From Alphaproteobacteria bacterium (GTDB lineage Bacteria; Pseudomonadota; Alphaproteobacteria; Thalassobaculales; Thalassobaculaceae): a stretch of DNA of 64,000 nt. A program made the position numbers and the translations under genes. The notes below the pieces were generated by a model. The model had not been told where the DNA came from and made no database searches. It saw only the letters and a program-made list of their open reading frames with translations. Location of the stretch: contig JANSYS010000001.1 in NCBI GenBank assembly GCA_024742275.1, forward strand, positions 310,001 to 374,000. Reading direction: 5' to 3'. Positions 16,902 through 26,116 of this stretch are shown here, piece after piece (position 1 is the stretch's first letter; every line of letters begins with the position of its first letter).

Positions 16902-18545
16902 TCAACGCAACTTATTGAATTGATCGAAGAGCGTGGCCGTTCGTTCTCCGGGCTTCTGCTTCCTGGTAACAGGCGGCGTCCCTGGAAACTCGCCCTGGGC
17001 CGCGAGCTTGCAACTGCGCTGCATTTCCGGACGGTCGATTTCGCAGGACTTCTGTATCTCGAAAGCCTTCAGATGATTGCCAAGGGCTCGATAAGCGAAG
17101 ATAGCGTAGGGCATGAGCTGTGGGATCTCGCCGCCTGCGTCCCCTTGGGCCTTCGCGACGACATCCAAGATCCCGTCATACGCGCCCTTTTCGTTCTCGA
17201 GATCGATGTATTCGAAATACACCAGCATGGGCACGACGTCGCTTCGCTGCGCCAGCTGGAGATTTTGTTCCGCCTTGGCGTAACGCTTCTGAGCACGGCG
17301 AACCTTTTGGAACACCACCCGCGGAAACGTATGGCTCGAAGTGATGCCGGTCACCCCTTTGCGGGCCATTTGCTCCGCCCGCCGAAGGTCCTCATCGCCA
17401 AGCGCGGAGATCGCTTCATTGGCAGCGTCGTAGGCTCGCATGATCCGGTTTACGGGATGATCGTCCGAAGCCACCCAGGGCACGGAGACCTTCAACCCGG
17501 GGATCGCCTCGCTGTAGTGCTTCTCGCTGTATTCGAAAATCTCCTCGGCCCGCACCTCGGCGGGATAGTGCTCCGAACTGATCGCCGCAATCATCTCGCC
17601 CAGCCCGGCCGCAATGCCCGCAAGGATCGGATTCGAAGAGACGTCTCCATCGCTCAACCCGAAAGCCTCGGCGCTGCGGGTCTCCATAAGCGTCCGCGAT
17701 CCTTGTCGATTGAGTTCGATCTGCGCCTCGTGGTCCGCAATGATTTCCATCACCCCTTCAGCGTCAAAAGGGTAGTAGCCGGCACCAACCATCAGATCCA
17801 AGCCGAGGCGGTCGGCCTCCTGCTCCTGCTCTCGGCCCCAGGCGGAGAACACGACACGATCGGAGATGTCGTAGATGATCGCGCCGATCTGATTGGCCCG
17901 TTCCAGCTTCCTGGAAATGGCGGAATCCGATCCGCCGACCTTCTGCGCAAGCCCGTTCCCGATGCTGCGCAGCGTCTCTACTCCGGTCAGCATCCGCGAC
18001 TCGGTCTGGACGAACCAATCGGATGAATGATGCTGGAGTAGAAAATGGGAAACCTCATGCGCTAGCAAAAAGGCGACCTCTCCTTCAGTTCGCATAGCCT
18101 GAACGAGACCGATATTCAGAAACAGGCCACCATCCGGCGTCGCGAGCGCTTGAGCATCCATATCGGCGTGCAAGAACACCCGGGGCGCGAGATCACCGAG
18201 ACCGTTGGCCACCAGGATCTTCCGCAGGATGCCGTTGAGGTACTTTTCTGTTTCAGGTTCCGTAATCAGTCCGGCGCCGCGCGCATTCTGAAGCCGGATC
18301 GCTTCCGGGCGCCGAGTCATCAATCGACCGTAACCTTCGGCCGGCCTCTCGAACTCCGAAAGTTCGGTTCCGCCGCTCCCGAAAAGTCCGAAGAAGGACC
18401 CATCCGTCGAAGTGCCGCCGGTCGCAACACCGCTACCGGCAAACGGGTCGGCCCGATCCCCATCCGCTTGCGCCGCAGGAGTCAGCACCAGTCCCGAAAG
18501 AAGGCAGACCACCTGTAGCGAATGGAGCCTTTTGTTCCACATCAC
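16902..18545 (-). CDS. Exported M48-family zinc metalloprotease with C-terminal helical repeats
   Basis: The 547-residue protein has a signal peptide ending at AQA (residue 27). The zinc motif HEVSH is at residues 163-167 and the third ligand lies in EQEADRLGLD (residues 241-250), typical of M48 peptidases such as BepA. The C-terminal half is helical and TPR-like. Periplasmic M48 enzymes act in outer membrane protein quality control. It lies 67 bases downstream of a small exported protein gene and in line with a CHASE2 gene, suggesting a functional cluster. Confidence 0.85.
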   Translation of the reverse strand: MMWNKRLHSLQVVCLLSGLVLTPAAQADGDRADPFAGSGVATGGTSTDGSFFGLFGSGGTELSEFERPAEGYGRLMTRRPEAIRLQNARGAGLITEPETEKYLNGILRKILVANGLGDLAPRVFLHADMDAQALATPDGGLFLNIGLVQAMRTEGEVAFLLAHEVSHFLLQHHSSDWFVQTESRMLTGVETLRSIGNGLAQKVGGSDSAISRKLERANQIGAIIYDISDRVVFSAWGREQEQEADRLGLDLMVGAGYYPFDAEGVMEIIADHEAQIELNRQGSRTLMETRSAEAFGLSDGDVSSNPILAGIAAGLGEMIAAISSEHYPAEVRAEEIFEYSEKHYSEAIPGLKVSVPWVASDDHPVNRIMRAYDAANEAISALGDEDLRRAEQMARKGVTGITSSHTFPRVVFQKVRRAQKRYAKAEQNLQLAQRSDVVPMLVYFEYIDLENEKGAYDGILDVVAKAQGDAGGEIPQLMPYAIFAYRALGNHLKAFEIQKSCEIDRPEMQRSCKLAAQGEFPGTPPVTRKQKPGERTATLFDQFNKLR

Positions 18546-18612
18546 GGTTCTCCTCTCCCATTCCGCCGGCGCAACCCCGTCGCGCGATCGTTCGACTCGC
18601 TACTTGGAGGGA

Positions 18613-18996
18613 TCAATTCTTGCAGTCGCCGCCGATACCGCGGCTTGCACCGGCACTGGAGCCGCCAAGACGGCTGCCACAGGTCAACTCAGGGCGCTGC
18701 CCTGAAACCTGCGCCTGATCGGACAGGATCCACCGTCGCTGTTTCTGATGAAGGATCTCCATCCACTTGCCTCGAACGGTTACGATCGATAGCGGAGACT
18801 TCTTCAATTGCCGGCCGTCGTGCCGGGTAATCTCGCCCAGCTTTTCCCCGTCCGGCTCGGCATACAGGCTCATCACTGGGCCCCGTACACCCGTAACGAG
18901 ACCGTTTCCTGCAAGGGTCACGGATGCGGCAAAGACAACAAAGCCAAAACAGATCGCAACTGGTCCGAGGACGCCGACTATGTAACGGATCATCAT
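18613..18996 (-). CDS. Small exported SH3-like protein
   Basis: The 127-residue product has an N-terminal hydrophobic segment (residues 4-30) that may be a signal peptide or membrane anchor. The middle part resembles a bacterial SH3 fold: a GPVMSLYAEPDGEKLGEI start and a closing GKWMEILHQKQRRWIL strand pattern. Two cysteines lie near the C-terminus. SH3-like domains often bind peptidoglycan or proteins. Domain assignment is by pattern only. It sits between the CHASE2 and M48 genes. Confidence 0.65.
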   Translation of the reverse strand: MMIRYIVGVLGPVAICFGFVVFAASVTLAGNGLVTGVRGPVMSLYAEPDGEKLGEITRHDGRQLKKSPLSIVTVRGKWMEILHQKQRRWILSDQAQVSGQRPELTCGSRLGGSSAGASRGIGGDCKN

Positions 18997-19198
18997 GAAG
19001 TCCCCCCGCTGCCACCAACCAAGGCTAGTGACTTTCGCAAGGACAGTTCAAGCCCTTAATCCCGATAAACGCGCATTATCCGAAGATGATTCTCCTAACG
19101 CTCGTTGGGCCAGTCAGAATATAACTCATTGGCGGATTGGCCCACGTCGGCAGCGATCCGCTTGAGGCGCGCGACGACTGCAAACAGCCGTGACCGTC

Positions 19199-20896
19199 TC
19201 AGTTCTCCGTGTCGTCGTCCCAGTGCTCATACATCACGCTGACCAAGGCAGTACTGATCCAAGTCAGAGCCAGCGGAGCAGCCACGATCGAGAACTCCAC
19301 CAAAGAGGAGAACCAGCCGAAAGGAGGAAATCTGTAAAAAATCAGCACGAACGAAAAAATAAAAAAAACAAGGACCCCGGTCCGAACGGAACGTGACAGG
19401 CGCGTTCGATAGCCGGTTCGCAAATCCTCGACAAACAAGGCGCTTGATTTGGCCAGAGGGGCCCTCTCGACTTGGATCGAATAGGCCAAGGCGGAAACAA
19501 ACACGGCAGCGATCAGGATGGCCGTCGACTTGTCGATCCCGATCGGACTTGCCCGATCCCGGACGTAATCGAGACCGAACTTGAACAGGTTGTCGACCGC
19601 GACCGCATGCACCAAAGCGCCGGGGCGGGAAACCGCGTTCGGCGTCGTGCGAACGTCAGCTGCAGAACTCTGAGCCGAACCGATCACTACAACCCGCCCC
19701 TCGATCAGGTCGCGCGTGGCCAAGGTTCCGTCCATCGGGTTTTCCGGGAAGACAAGGAAGTGAGCCGGCATCATGGGCGGTCCGCTCATCGGGCGCGACA
19801 GAAGCGACATATCGAACAGGATGCCGCCGACCATCTCTTTCAGATTGCGCCACCACCCTACCGTTTCCGTCTGATCAGCAGCGAACAGAGTGCGAGTGAC
19901 AACATGGGAGCGGCGGTCCCAGAACAGTGACATGCTCGGAATCTGGGTCCGGGAGACGGGGCGCTCTTTCTCCCTCGCGGCGCCGAAAAGAGTCGGAGCC
20001 ACGGTCATCGACACAGTCTCCGGGCCATCCGGATCCAGGACTTGGGCCCCACCACACTGCGCCCCAGGATCCACCCTCCCCAAGCCCCCCGACAATTCCT
20101 CGCTGTCCAGTCCGGTTATCGGGCGAGCGGACGTGACCCACATATCGTAGTCGCGGATTACCGGGCGGACCGGCAGAAAGGCGGGGACGAACGAGACGAC
20201 CGTCTTCCCGGCCTCCGCGTTCGCCGCAGCTACGGCATCGATCATGTCAGCAAAGGCGGGCGGCCCCTCCCAGTCGAGGTCGCACGCGATGAACAGCGGG
20301 GTCGACGATCCGGCAAATGCCCGGATCTCAGCCGCAAGCTCCCCCCATGTATCGTCGACCCGTTTGGAAAGGAAAACGAAATCCAGAAAGATGGCCTTCG
20401 CCTGCATCTCCCTGGCCTCGTATAGTGCCGCGGCATGAGCGGCGTAGCTGATCGGCCAGATCTCCTCCGCGTACTTCTCCTCTCTCATCACCGACATCGC
20501 TTCGTCGGTCCACAGGACGAGTGTAACGCCGTCCGGACGGTCGGCTCGCCACGTTTCCGCGACAGCCGATTGGTCGACTCCAGAGCCCCGCAGCCGGTCG
20601 TGTTCCGGCCAAACACCGATCAGGTTTCCGGCCTGCATTACGACGTCATGCGCCATGGCATCCGCCGCGGATTTGCTGCCAACAGGGTCCAACCGATCCA
20701 GCGCCAGCATGATCATGCAGATCATCAACACCCGATACCCATGACGGATGAAAGGCCGGGCGAAAGCTCGACGGAGCAATCGGGCGACCAATCCTTGGCG
20801 CGGTCGAAGACCGCTGCAGCCCGGCTCTTCCGCTGCCTTGCCACCAGCTTCGTCAAGTCTGTCCGGGCGTGCGGTTTTTCCCTCGCGCTCGGCCAT
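19199..20896 (-). CDS. CHASE2-domain membrane sensor without visible output domain
   Basis: The 565-residue protein has one transmembrane segment near residues 54-69, a long periplasmic CHASE2 sensor region (including an AIFLDFVFLSKRVDD segment and a GRVVVIGSAQSSAADVRTTP segment typical of the domain), and three C-terminal transmembrane helices (from about residue 456). CHASE2 is usually fused to adenylate cyclase, kinase or GGDEF domains; here only a short acidic tail follows. It may signal through a partner. The next genes on the strand are the small SH3-like protein and the M48 protease. Confidence 0.82.
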   Translation of the reverse strand: MAEREGKTARPDRLDEAGGKAAEEPGCSGLRPRQGLVARLLRRAFARPFIRHGYRVLMICMIMLALDRLDPVGSKSAADAMAHDVVMQAGNLIGVWPEHDRLRGSGVDQSAVAETWRADRPDGVTLVLWTDEAMSVMREEKYAEEIWPISYAAHAAALYEAREMQAKAIFLDFVFLSKRVDDTWGELAAEIRAFAGSSTPLFIACDLDWEGPPAFADMIDAVAAANAEAGKTVVSFVPAFLPVRPVIRDYDMWVTSARPITGLDSEELSGGLGRVDPGAQCGGAQVLDPDGPETVSMTVAPTLFGAAREKERPVSRTQIPSMSLFWDRRSHVVTRTLFAADQTETVGWWRNLKEMVGGILFDMSLLSRPMSGPPMMPAHFLVFPENPMDGTLATRDLIEGRVVVIGSAQSSAADVRTTPNAVSRPGALVHAVAVDNLFKFGLDYVRDRASPIGIDKSTAILIAAVFVSALAYSIQVERAPLAKSSALFVEDLRTGYRTRLSRSVRTGVLVFFIFSFVLIFYRFPPFGWFSSLVEFSIVAAPLALTWISTALVSVMYEHWDDDTEN

Positions 20897-21020
20897 GTAA
20901 CGTCTCCTACCCGACCTGAGTGCGAATGCCGGTTTCTCATTTCCCGCATGGAGGGTAGACGGATCGTTTCACCTCACACAAGACGCTGGCGCGATCCGTT
21001 CGAAAGCTGCGGAAGTAAGG

Positions 21021-22784
21021 TCAGATCGGATAGAACAACAGCAGAGCGCCGAACGGAAAGAGCAGGAGGCGAAGCAAGCCTCGCCCCGGAGCGATCACCG
21101 CGAACGAAACCGCCGCCAGGCCCAGTGCGACTTTGCCGGCCGCCAGCAGGGCCAACCCAGGCGTCGAGGCCAGCGCGATCAGGTCCGGGTTCGCGATCAT
21201 CGCCAGGGGGATCAGATACAGACCGATCCCGAGCGCCATGGCGTGGACGGCGACTCTCAGCCAGTTCTCCTCGACCATCCCTGCGGCGATGAAGACCGCC
21301 CCGCAAACCGGTGGCGTGATCGTGCTCAATAGTGCGAACCAGAACACGAAGAGATGCGCCTGCAACGGGGTCAGGCCGAGTTCGATGAGCGCCGGGCCCG
21401 CGACCGAGACGCAGATCACATAGGCGGCCGTGGTCGGCACCTCCATTCCCAGCACCAGGCAGGCCACCGCCGTCAGAAGCAGCGCGGGCCATAGCGATCC
21501 GCCCGACCCCGACAAGATCAGAGACGTGATCTTCACGCCGAGACCGGTGATGCCGAGCACGCCGATGATGATCGAGGCGCAGAGGATGATGGAGGCGATG
21601 GTGGCGATCTGCTTGCCGGCCCCCATACAGGCCGCCTCAACCCGCTCCACGGTGCGCCGCCAATCGAAGGAGAGGCGACCATCGACCAGCAGCAGAATCG
21701 TGCCGGCGAGGATCGCCAGACAGGCCGCATACTGCGGCGTGTAGCCGGCGCCGAACATGCCCCACAGAAGTACGGTGAACGGAACCAGAAAGAAGGCGGA
21801 TGTGACGAGCACGTCGCCGCCCGACGGCCGGGCGTCTTCGTCGAGCCCGCGCAAATCGTAGCGCCGCGAGAAGCCGTCGATACCGACCCAGACCGCCAGG
21901 AAATACAGGATCGCCGGCAGCAGCGCGGCGGCCATGATCCCGGTATAGGGCGTACCGGTAAGCTCGACCATGACGAAGGCGCCCGCCCCCATCAGCGGCG
22001 GCATGATCTGTCCGCCGGACGACGCAACCGCTTCAACCGCCGCCGCGAGAGAGCGCGGATAGCCGAGCTTTAGCATGGTCGGAAGGGTGATCGCTCCGGT
22101 CGATGCGACATTCGCCGAGGCCGAGCCGGAGATCGAGCCGAACAGGGCCGAGGAGATCACCGAGACCTTGGCGGCGCCGGCGCGCAAACGGCCGGCAGCT
22201 GCGGCCGCAACGTTCATGAAGCCCTGGCCGGCCTCGCCGGCATTGAGCACGGCACCGAAGATCACGAAGATCGCGACGATGTTGACCGAGACCGCAGTCA
22301 GACTGCCCCAAAGGCCGCCCTCTGCGATGGTGAGCGTTCCAAGAAAACTGGAAAGCGGCGTGCCGGGGTGGCCGAATTCGCCGGGGATCCATTGGCCGAA
22401 CAGGCCGTAGGCGAGCGCCAGCATCGCGACCAGCGGCAACGGCCAGCCGATCGACCGCCGAGCCATCTCCAACACGACGAGAAGGAGAGTGGCGGCGACA
22501 ACGACCTGGAAATCGCCGTCGAGGAAGCCGTATTGATCCGAAAGCGCATCGGCGTTGAATGCCAGCCAGAGGCAGGCCGCCAGACCGGCCGCTCCAAGCG
22601 CCGCGCCGCTGATCAGTTCAGCCCGGCTGCGGGCGACGAAAAGCATCGCCCAAGGCAACGCCAAAGCCATATGCAGCGGCCGACTGACCAGGTTCGGAAC
22701 GAGGCCCGAGAAGATCAGCCAGAGATGAAAGGCGATCGAGACCGCACCGAGGGCGCTCCAGATCAATCGGGCGGAGGGTGACAT
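21021..22784 (-). CDS. TRAP transporter fused permease (TAXI type, DctQM fusion)
   Basis: A 587-residue integral membrane protein with about 15 or more hydrophobic segments. The small (Q) subunit portion is at the N-terminus and the large (M) portion follows, with the family's SGSASANVASTGAIT and GGQIMPPLMGAGAF motifs. These symporters use a TAXI binding protein, here encoded just upstream (22851-23807). The substrate is not predictable; known TAXI substrates include glutamate and other dicarboxylates. Confidence 0.93.
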   Translation of the reverse strand: MSPSARLIWSALGAVSIAFHLWLIFSGLVPNLVSRPLHMALALPWAMLFVARSRAELISGAALGAAGLAACLWLAFNADALSDQYGFLDGDFQVVVAATLLLVVLEMARRSIGWPLPLVAMLALAYGLFGQWIPGEFGHPGTPLSSFLGTLTIAEGGLWGSLTAVSVNIVAIFVIFGAVLNAGEAGQGFMNVAAAAAGRLRAGAAKVSVISSALFGSISGSASANVASTGAITLPTMLKLGYPRSLAAAVEAVASSGGQIMPPLMGAGAFVMVELTGTPYTGIMAAALLPAILYFLAVWVGIDGFSRRYDLRGLDEDARPSGGDVLVTSAFFLVPFTVLLWGMFGAGYTPQYAACLAILAGTILLLVDGRLSFDWRRTVERVEAACMGAGKQIATIASIILCASIIIGVLGITGLGVKITSLILSGSGGSLWPALLLTAVACLVLGMEVPTTAAYVICVSVAGPALIELGLTPLQAHLFVFWFALLSTITPPVCGAVFIAAGMVEENWLRVAVHAMALGIGLYLIPLAMIANPDLIALASTPGLALLAAGKVALGLAAVSFAVIAPGRGLLRLLLFPFGALLLFYPI

Positions 22785-22803
22785 GCGCGCTCTCTGAACG
22801 GGA

Positions 22804-22831
22804 CCGGCCCGGGCGCGTGCGCCCGGGCCGG
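22804..22831 (-). terminator. GC-rich hairpin between TAXI binding-protein and permease genes
   Basis: A perfect 13-bp inverted repeat, CCGGCCCGGGCGC with GCGCCCGGGCCGG and a 2-base centre, fills the gap between the two genes. It lacks a U tract and probably acts as a partial terminator or 3' stabiliser, favouring the binding protein over the permease. Confidence 0.6.
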
Positions 22832-22850
22832 AAGGTTCGCTGGGAGACCG

Positions 22851-23807
22851 TTACTGCTGCGCGTCGCTGAGCGCGAAGCCCTTCTCCTTGTAGAACCGGA
22901 CGGCGCCCGGATGCAGCTTGCCGCTGATGTTGGACATCAGCCCTTCGTTCACGCCATTCCACCACGCCGCATCCTTGCCCATCTTGGCCTTTTGATCCCA
23001 GAAGGTCTTGGTGAGCTGATAGGCGGTCTCATCGTCCATGTCGGTCGTCGAATAGGCCACCACCGGCAGCGAGGTTGTTACGATGTCCTTGTCTTGACCG
23101 GCATAGGTTCCCGCCGGGATGACCAACTTAGCGCGCTTGGTCTCGGCGATCTGAGCGTCGGTCAGCGACAGGACCGTGACGCCGGTACCGGCGGCGGCCT
23201 CGATCACGTTCGGAGCCGGATAGGAGCCGGCGGTCACGAACCCGTCGATCTGTCCGTTCTTCAGCGCGGGCACGGCGTTGGACAGCTCGACATCGGCGAG
23301 GTCGACCTTGCCCTCCAGCCCGAACAGTTTGAGGTACTTCTCGCCTTCCCTGGCGCCGAAAGACCCTTTGCCGAGAAGGATGGTCTTGCCCTCCAGATCG
23401 GCGAAGCTCGTCACGCCGGCGTCGGACCGAACGACGAAATGCATGGTCAGCGACGGGATCGGGAACAGGGCGCGGATCTCATCGAAGCGAGGATTGCCCT
23501 TGTCCTTGAACATCGCCTTGCCGCCCTGAGCGAGCTTGACGAGCACGGGCGGGGTGGTGAAGACGTAGTTGCCTGTGCGGGCGACGGTTTCCATCACGTT
23601 CTGGACCGACCCCTGGCTCTCTTCCACCGTGACGATGATCTCGCCGCCGGAGCCAGCCTTCATGGCTTCGGCAATCTGCACGGCCATCTGATAGTAGGAC
23701 GACGAGGATTTGGCGGACTTGTAGGTCACCCGGGTCTCGGCCGAGGCGACCGTAGCCGACAGGGCCACCGCGAGGCCGGCGACGGCCAGGGACTTCACGA
23801 ACTTCAT
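22851..23807 (-). CDS. TAXI-family TRAP transporter solute-binding protein
   Basis: Starting at ATG 23807 behind GGGAG, it encodes 318 residues. A signal peptide (MKFVKSLAVAGLAVALS, cleaved after ASA) exports it to the periplasm. The mature protein has TAXI features, such as YYQMAVQIAEAMK near the N-terminus and LEGKTILLGKGSFGA in the middle. It hands its ligand to the fused permease encoded downstream. Confidence 0.92.
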   Translation of the reverse strand: MKFVKSLAVAGLAVALSATVASAETRVTYKSAKSSSSYYQMAVQIAEAMKAGSGGEIIVTVEESQGSVQNVMETVARTGNYVFTTPPVLVKLAQGGKAMFKDKGNPRFDEIRALFPIPSLTMHFVVRSDAGVTSFADLEGKTILLGKGSFGAREGEKYLKLFGLEGKVDLADVELSNAVPALKNGQIDGFVTAGSYPAPNVIEAAAGTGVTVLSLTDAQIAETKRAKLVIPAGTYAGQDKDIVTTSLPVVAYSTTDMDDETAYQLTKTFWDQKAKMGKDAAWWNGVNEGLMSNISGKLHPGAVRFYKEKGFALSDAQQ

Positions 23808-23946
23808 GGCGTTCTCCCAAACTGACGAAGCGACCGGCATTCAAGGCCGGAAGTCTGATTGGGGCAGTCCTACACGAGCCGTACGGCGCGGAAAAGCTCA
23901 GAAAGACCGACTGGATCGCCATCGGATGCGGTCCGTGCGACCGCAG

Positions 23947-23972
23947 GCCGCCCGACCTGAAGGCCGGGCGGC
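23947..23972 (-). terminator. Hairpin between chemoreceptor and TAXI genes
   Basis: On the minus strand an 11-bp stem (one G-U pair) with a TTCA loop lies 51 bases after the chemoreceptor stop codon. The strong GC stem suggests transcription of the chemoreceptor ends here, although there is no U tract. Confidence 0.5.
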
Positions 23973-24023
23973 TGAATAAAGGATTAATTTGAGAAGAACG
24001 CGGACAACGCGACCCGTCCGCCG

Positions 24024-25739
24024 TCACGCAACCTTGGACATGTTCCGGATCTCGGTCACGACGGAGTCGACCGTCTGACGCAGGCTGGCGGACAACCGAT
24101 CGAGCTCGGACCCGAGAGTCGAGACTTCATCGGTAGCCTCGGCCCCCCGACGCGCGCCCTCTGCAACCTCACGAAGCTTCTGGCCAACCTCGTCGGACGC
24201 TCCGGCGACCTGCTGAACGCTGCCGGCAATCTCACCGAGAGCCGCGTTCTGCTCCTCCACCGCGCTGGCGATCGACGTGGATGTCTCCCTCACGCGGGAG
24301 ATGATCTCGTTGATACGCGAGATCGCCTGGACCGTTTCGCGGATCATCGCCTGGTTGTTCGAGATCTGTCCGGAGATCTCTTCGGTCGCCTTGGCCGTCT
24401 GAGTCGCGAGGCTCTTCACCTCCGAGGCGACGACCGCAAAGCCCTTGCCGGCGTCTCCGGCACGCGCCGCCTCGATGGTCGCGTTCAGAGCCAGCAGGTT
24501 GGTCTGCTCGGCGATCTCGGTGATCAGACCGACGACCTGACCGATCTTGTCCGCGGACTCCGAGAGGCGGGCCACCTGGTCGGCAGCCGCCGAGGCCGTA
24601 TCGCCCGCCTCACCGACGACCTCGGTGGACAGCGTGACCTGGCGGCTGATCTCGGCCGCGGTCGAGCTCATCTCATCCGACGCCGCTGCAACGGACTGCA
24701 TGTTCGCGGTGGTCTGTTCCGTCGCCACCGCAACGTCCTGGCTCATGGATCGCGCGGAGTTGGTCACGCCGCGCAGGGTGGCGATCCGGTCCGTCATGCC
24801 CCGAACGCCATCGCCGAGGTCGCGCACGATGGCCGACACCTTGGCATCGAGATCGCCGGCGAGTTCGGATAGCAGTTCGGCGCGTTTCAACTCGGCCTCA
24901 TGCTCCAGTTCCTCCTGCCGCGCCTCCACGGCGGCCCTTTGGATGGCGTTCTCGCGGAACACTTCGACCGTACGAGCCATGGCGCCGATCTCGTCCCCGC
25001 GATCGGTCCCGGGAATTCCGGCGTCGAAATCGCCGCCCGCCAGCGCGGTCATGGATCGGCCGAGTCCGCCGATCGCACGGCGCAGGTCGACGACCGTTAG
25101 GGTGATGAGGCTGAGCGCGATCAGGAGAACGATGCCGCAGATCAACCCGAGTTCAGTCAATTTGTCGACGAACGCCGCCTCGAGATCGTCAGCGTAGACG
25201 CCCGATCCCAGGAACATGTCACCCCGCGGAAACCCGACGGCATAGCTCAATTTCAGGACATCGCCCTCAACACCGGCCTTCGGCCAGTGGTACTGGACGA
25301 CCGCACTGCCGCTCTTCCTGATCCCCTCGACCATCTCCTTGACGAGGAGAACACCGTTCTTGTCTTTCAGGCCGATCAGGGGCTGACCATCGAGCTCAGG
25401 CTTGATCGGATGAATACGTCCCGAGCCGTCCATGCCAAAGGCAAAAACGTAGTCGATCTCGTTGTACCGCACACCGTGGATGAACTCCCGAAGCTTCGCG
25501 AAGGCCTCATCCTCGGTGATCTCGCCGGCGTCCGCTTTCGCGTAGACGTGCTCGGCGTATGAGCTTGTGGAATCAACAACCGCCTTGACGAGTTCCAGCC
25601 TATCGGCGCGCAGCTGATGATACGTGTTGTACAGTGAGACGGCCGACAGTCCGAGGACAGAGACTGCGGTGACGACGGCCAAAGCCGTCAGTTTCGCCGC
25701 GACTGGGAGTCGGGCCAGCAGTGAAAGCGGGTTCATCAT
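24024..25739 (-). CDS. Methyl-accepting chemotaxis protein with single Cache sensor
   Basis: The 571-residue receptor has transmembrane helices near residues 15-32 and 200-215 flanking a periplasmic single-Cache domain ([31 protein letters not shown]). A HAMP linker and a signalling domain with the conserved hairpin tip [21 protein letters not shown] follow. It should sense a small molecule, often a carboxylate in this Cache subtype, and control CheA. The start is ATG 25739. Confidence 0.93.
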   Translation of the reverse strand: MMNPLSLLARLPVAAKLTALAVVTAVSVLGLSAVSLYNTYHQLRADRLELVKAVVDSTSSYAEHVYAKADAGEITEDEAFAKLREFIHGVRYNEIDYVFAFGMDGSGRIHPIKPELDGQPLIGLKDKNGVLLVKEMVEGIRKSGSAVVQYHWPKAGVEGDVLKLSYAVGFPRGDMFLGSGVYADDLEAAFVDKLTELGLICGIVLLIALSLITLTVVDLRRAIGGLGRSMTALAGGDFDAGIPGTDRGDEIGAMARTVEVFRENAIQRAAVEARQEELEHEAELKRAELLSELAGDLDAKVSAIVRDLGDGVRGMTDRIATLRGVTNSARSMSQDVAVATEQTTANMQSVAAASDEMSSTAAEISRQVTLSTEVVGEAGDTASAAADQVARLSESADKIGQVVGLITEIAEQTNLLALNATIEAARAGDAGKGFAVVASEVKSLATQTAKATEEISGQISNNQAMIRETVQAISRINEIISRVRETSTSIASAVEEQNAALGEIAGSVQQVAGASDEVGQKLREVAEGARRGAEATDEVSTLGSELDRLSASLRQTVDSVVTEIRNMSKVA

Positions 25740-26014
25740 GAGGCTCCAAATGTACGATTTCGCAGAGCCTATGAATTAAAAGAATGAACGTCCGGTTAAC
25801 GATGTAAGACTTTATTTTTCAATAAAACTCTCCCGGTTTTTTTCGTTTAATTTGCATAATATTTTCGAACTACCGGGCCAGGACCGGAGAAATTTTTATG
25901 CAGCCAGATGCGCGTGGATGCCCAAAAAAGAAGCATACGACTGTGGGCAGCAAGCACCCCAAGCAATCAGCCCCCTGTCTTCTCTGCCCCAAGAATATCT
26001 AACCAATTGAAATA
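25740..26014. other. AT-rich regulatory stretch between chemoreceptor and urtA
   Basis: I see no gene here. The part near the chemoreceptor start (25760-25870) is notably AT-rich with T runs. The rest probably holds enhancer sites for the sigma-54 promoter of urtA; I could not make out a good NtrC site by eye. Confidence 0.4.
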
Positions 26015-26027
26015 TATCATCTTGTTA
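26015..26027 (+). promoter_or_regulatory. Candidate IHF site upstream of urtA
   Basis: TATCATCTTGTTA fits the IHF consensus WATCARNNNNTTR at all but one fixed position. It lies 25 bases upstream of the sigma-54 promoter, a usual place for IHF to bend DNA for enhancer contact. Confidence 0.45.
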
Positions 26028-26051
26028 TCAGACACCCACAAACTAACCGAG

Positions 26052-26066
26052 TGGCACAGCTCTTGC
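26052..26066 (+). promoter_or_regulatory. Sigma-54 (-24/-12) promoter of urtABCDE
   Basis: TGGCAC, five bases, then TTGC matches the RpoN consensus with correct GG-to-GC spacing. It lies 51 bases upstream of the urtA start. Sigma-54 promoters need an enhancer-binding activator, most likely NtrC for a urea transporter, so expression should rise on nitrogen limitation. Confidence 0.75.
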
Positions 26067-26116
26067 GCTCCCGTCGGGGTCGCGGGCTTCCGCCCGCCCT
26101 AAGAGGGGCTTCATCC

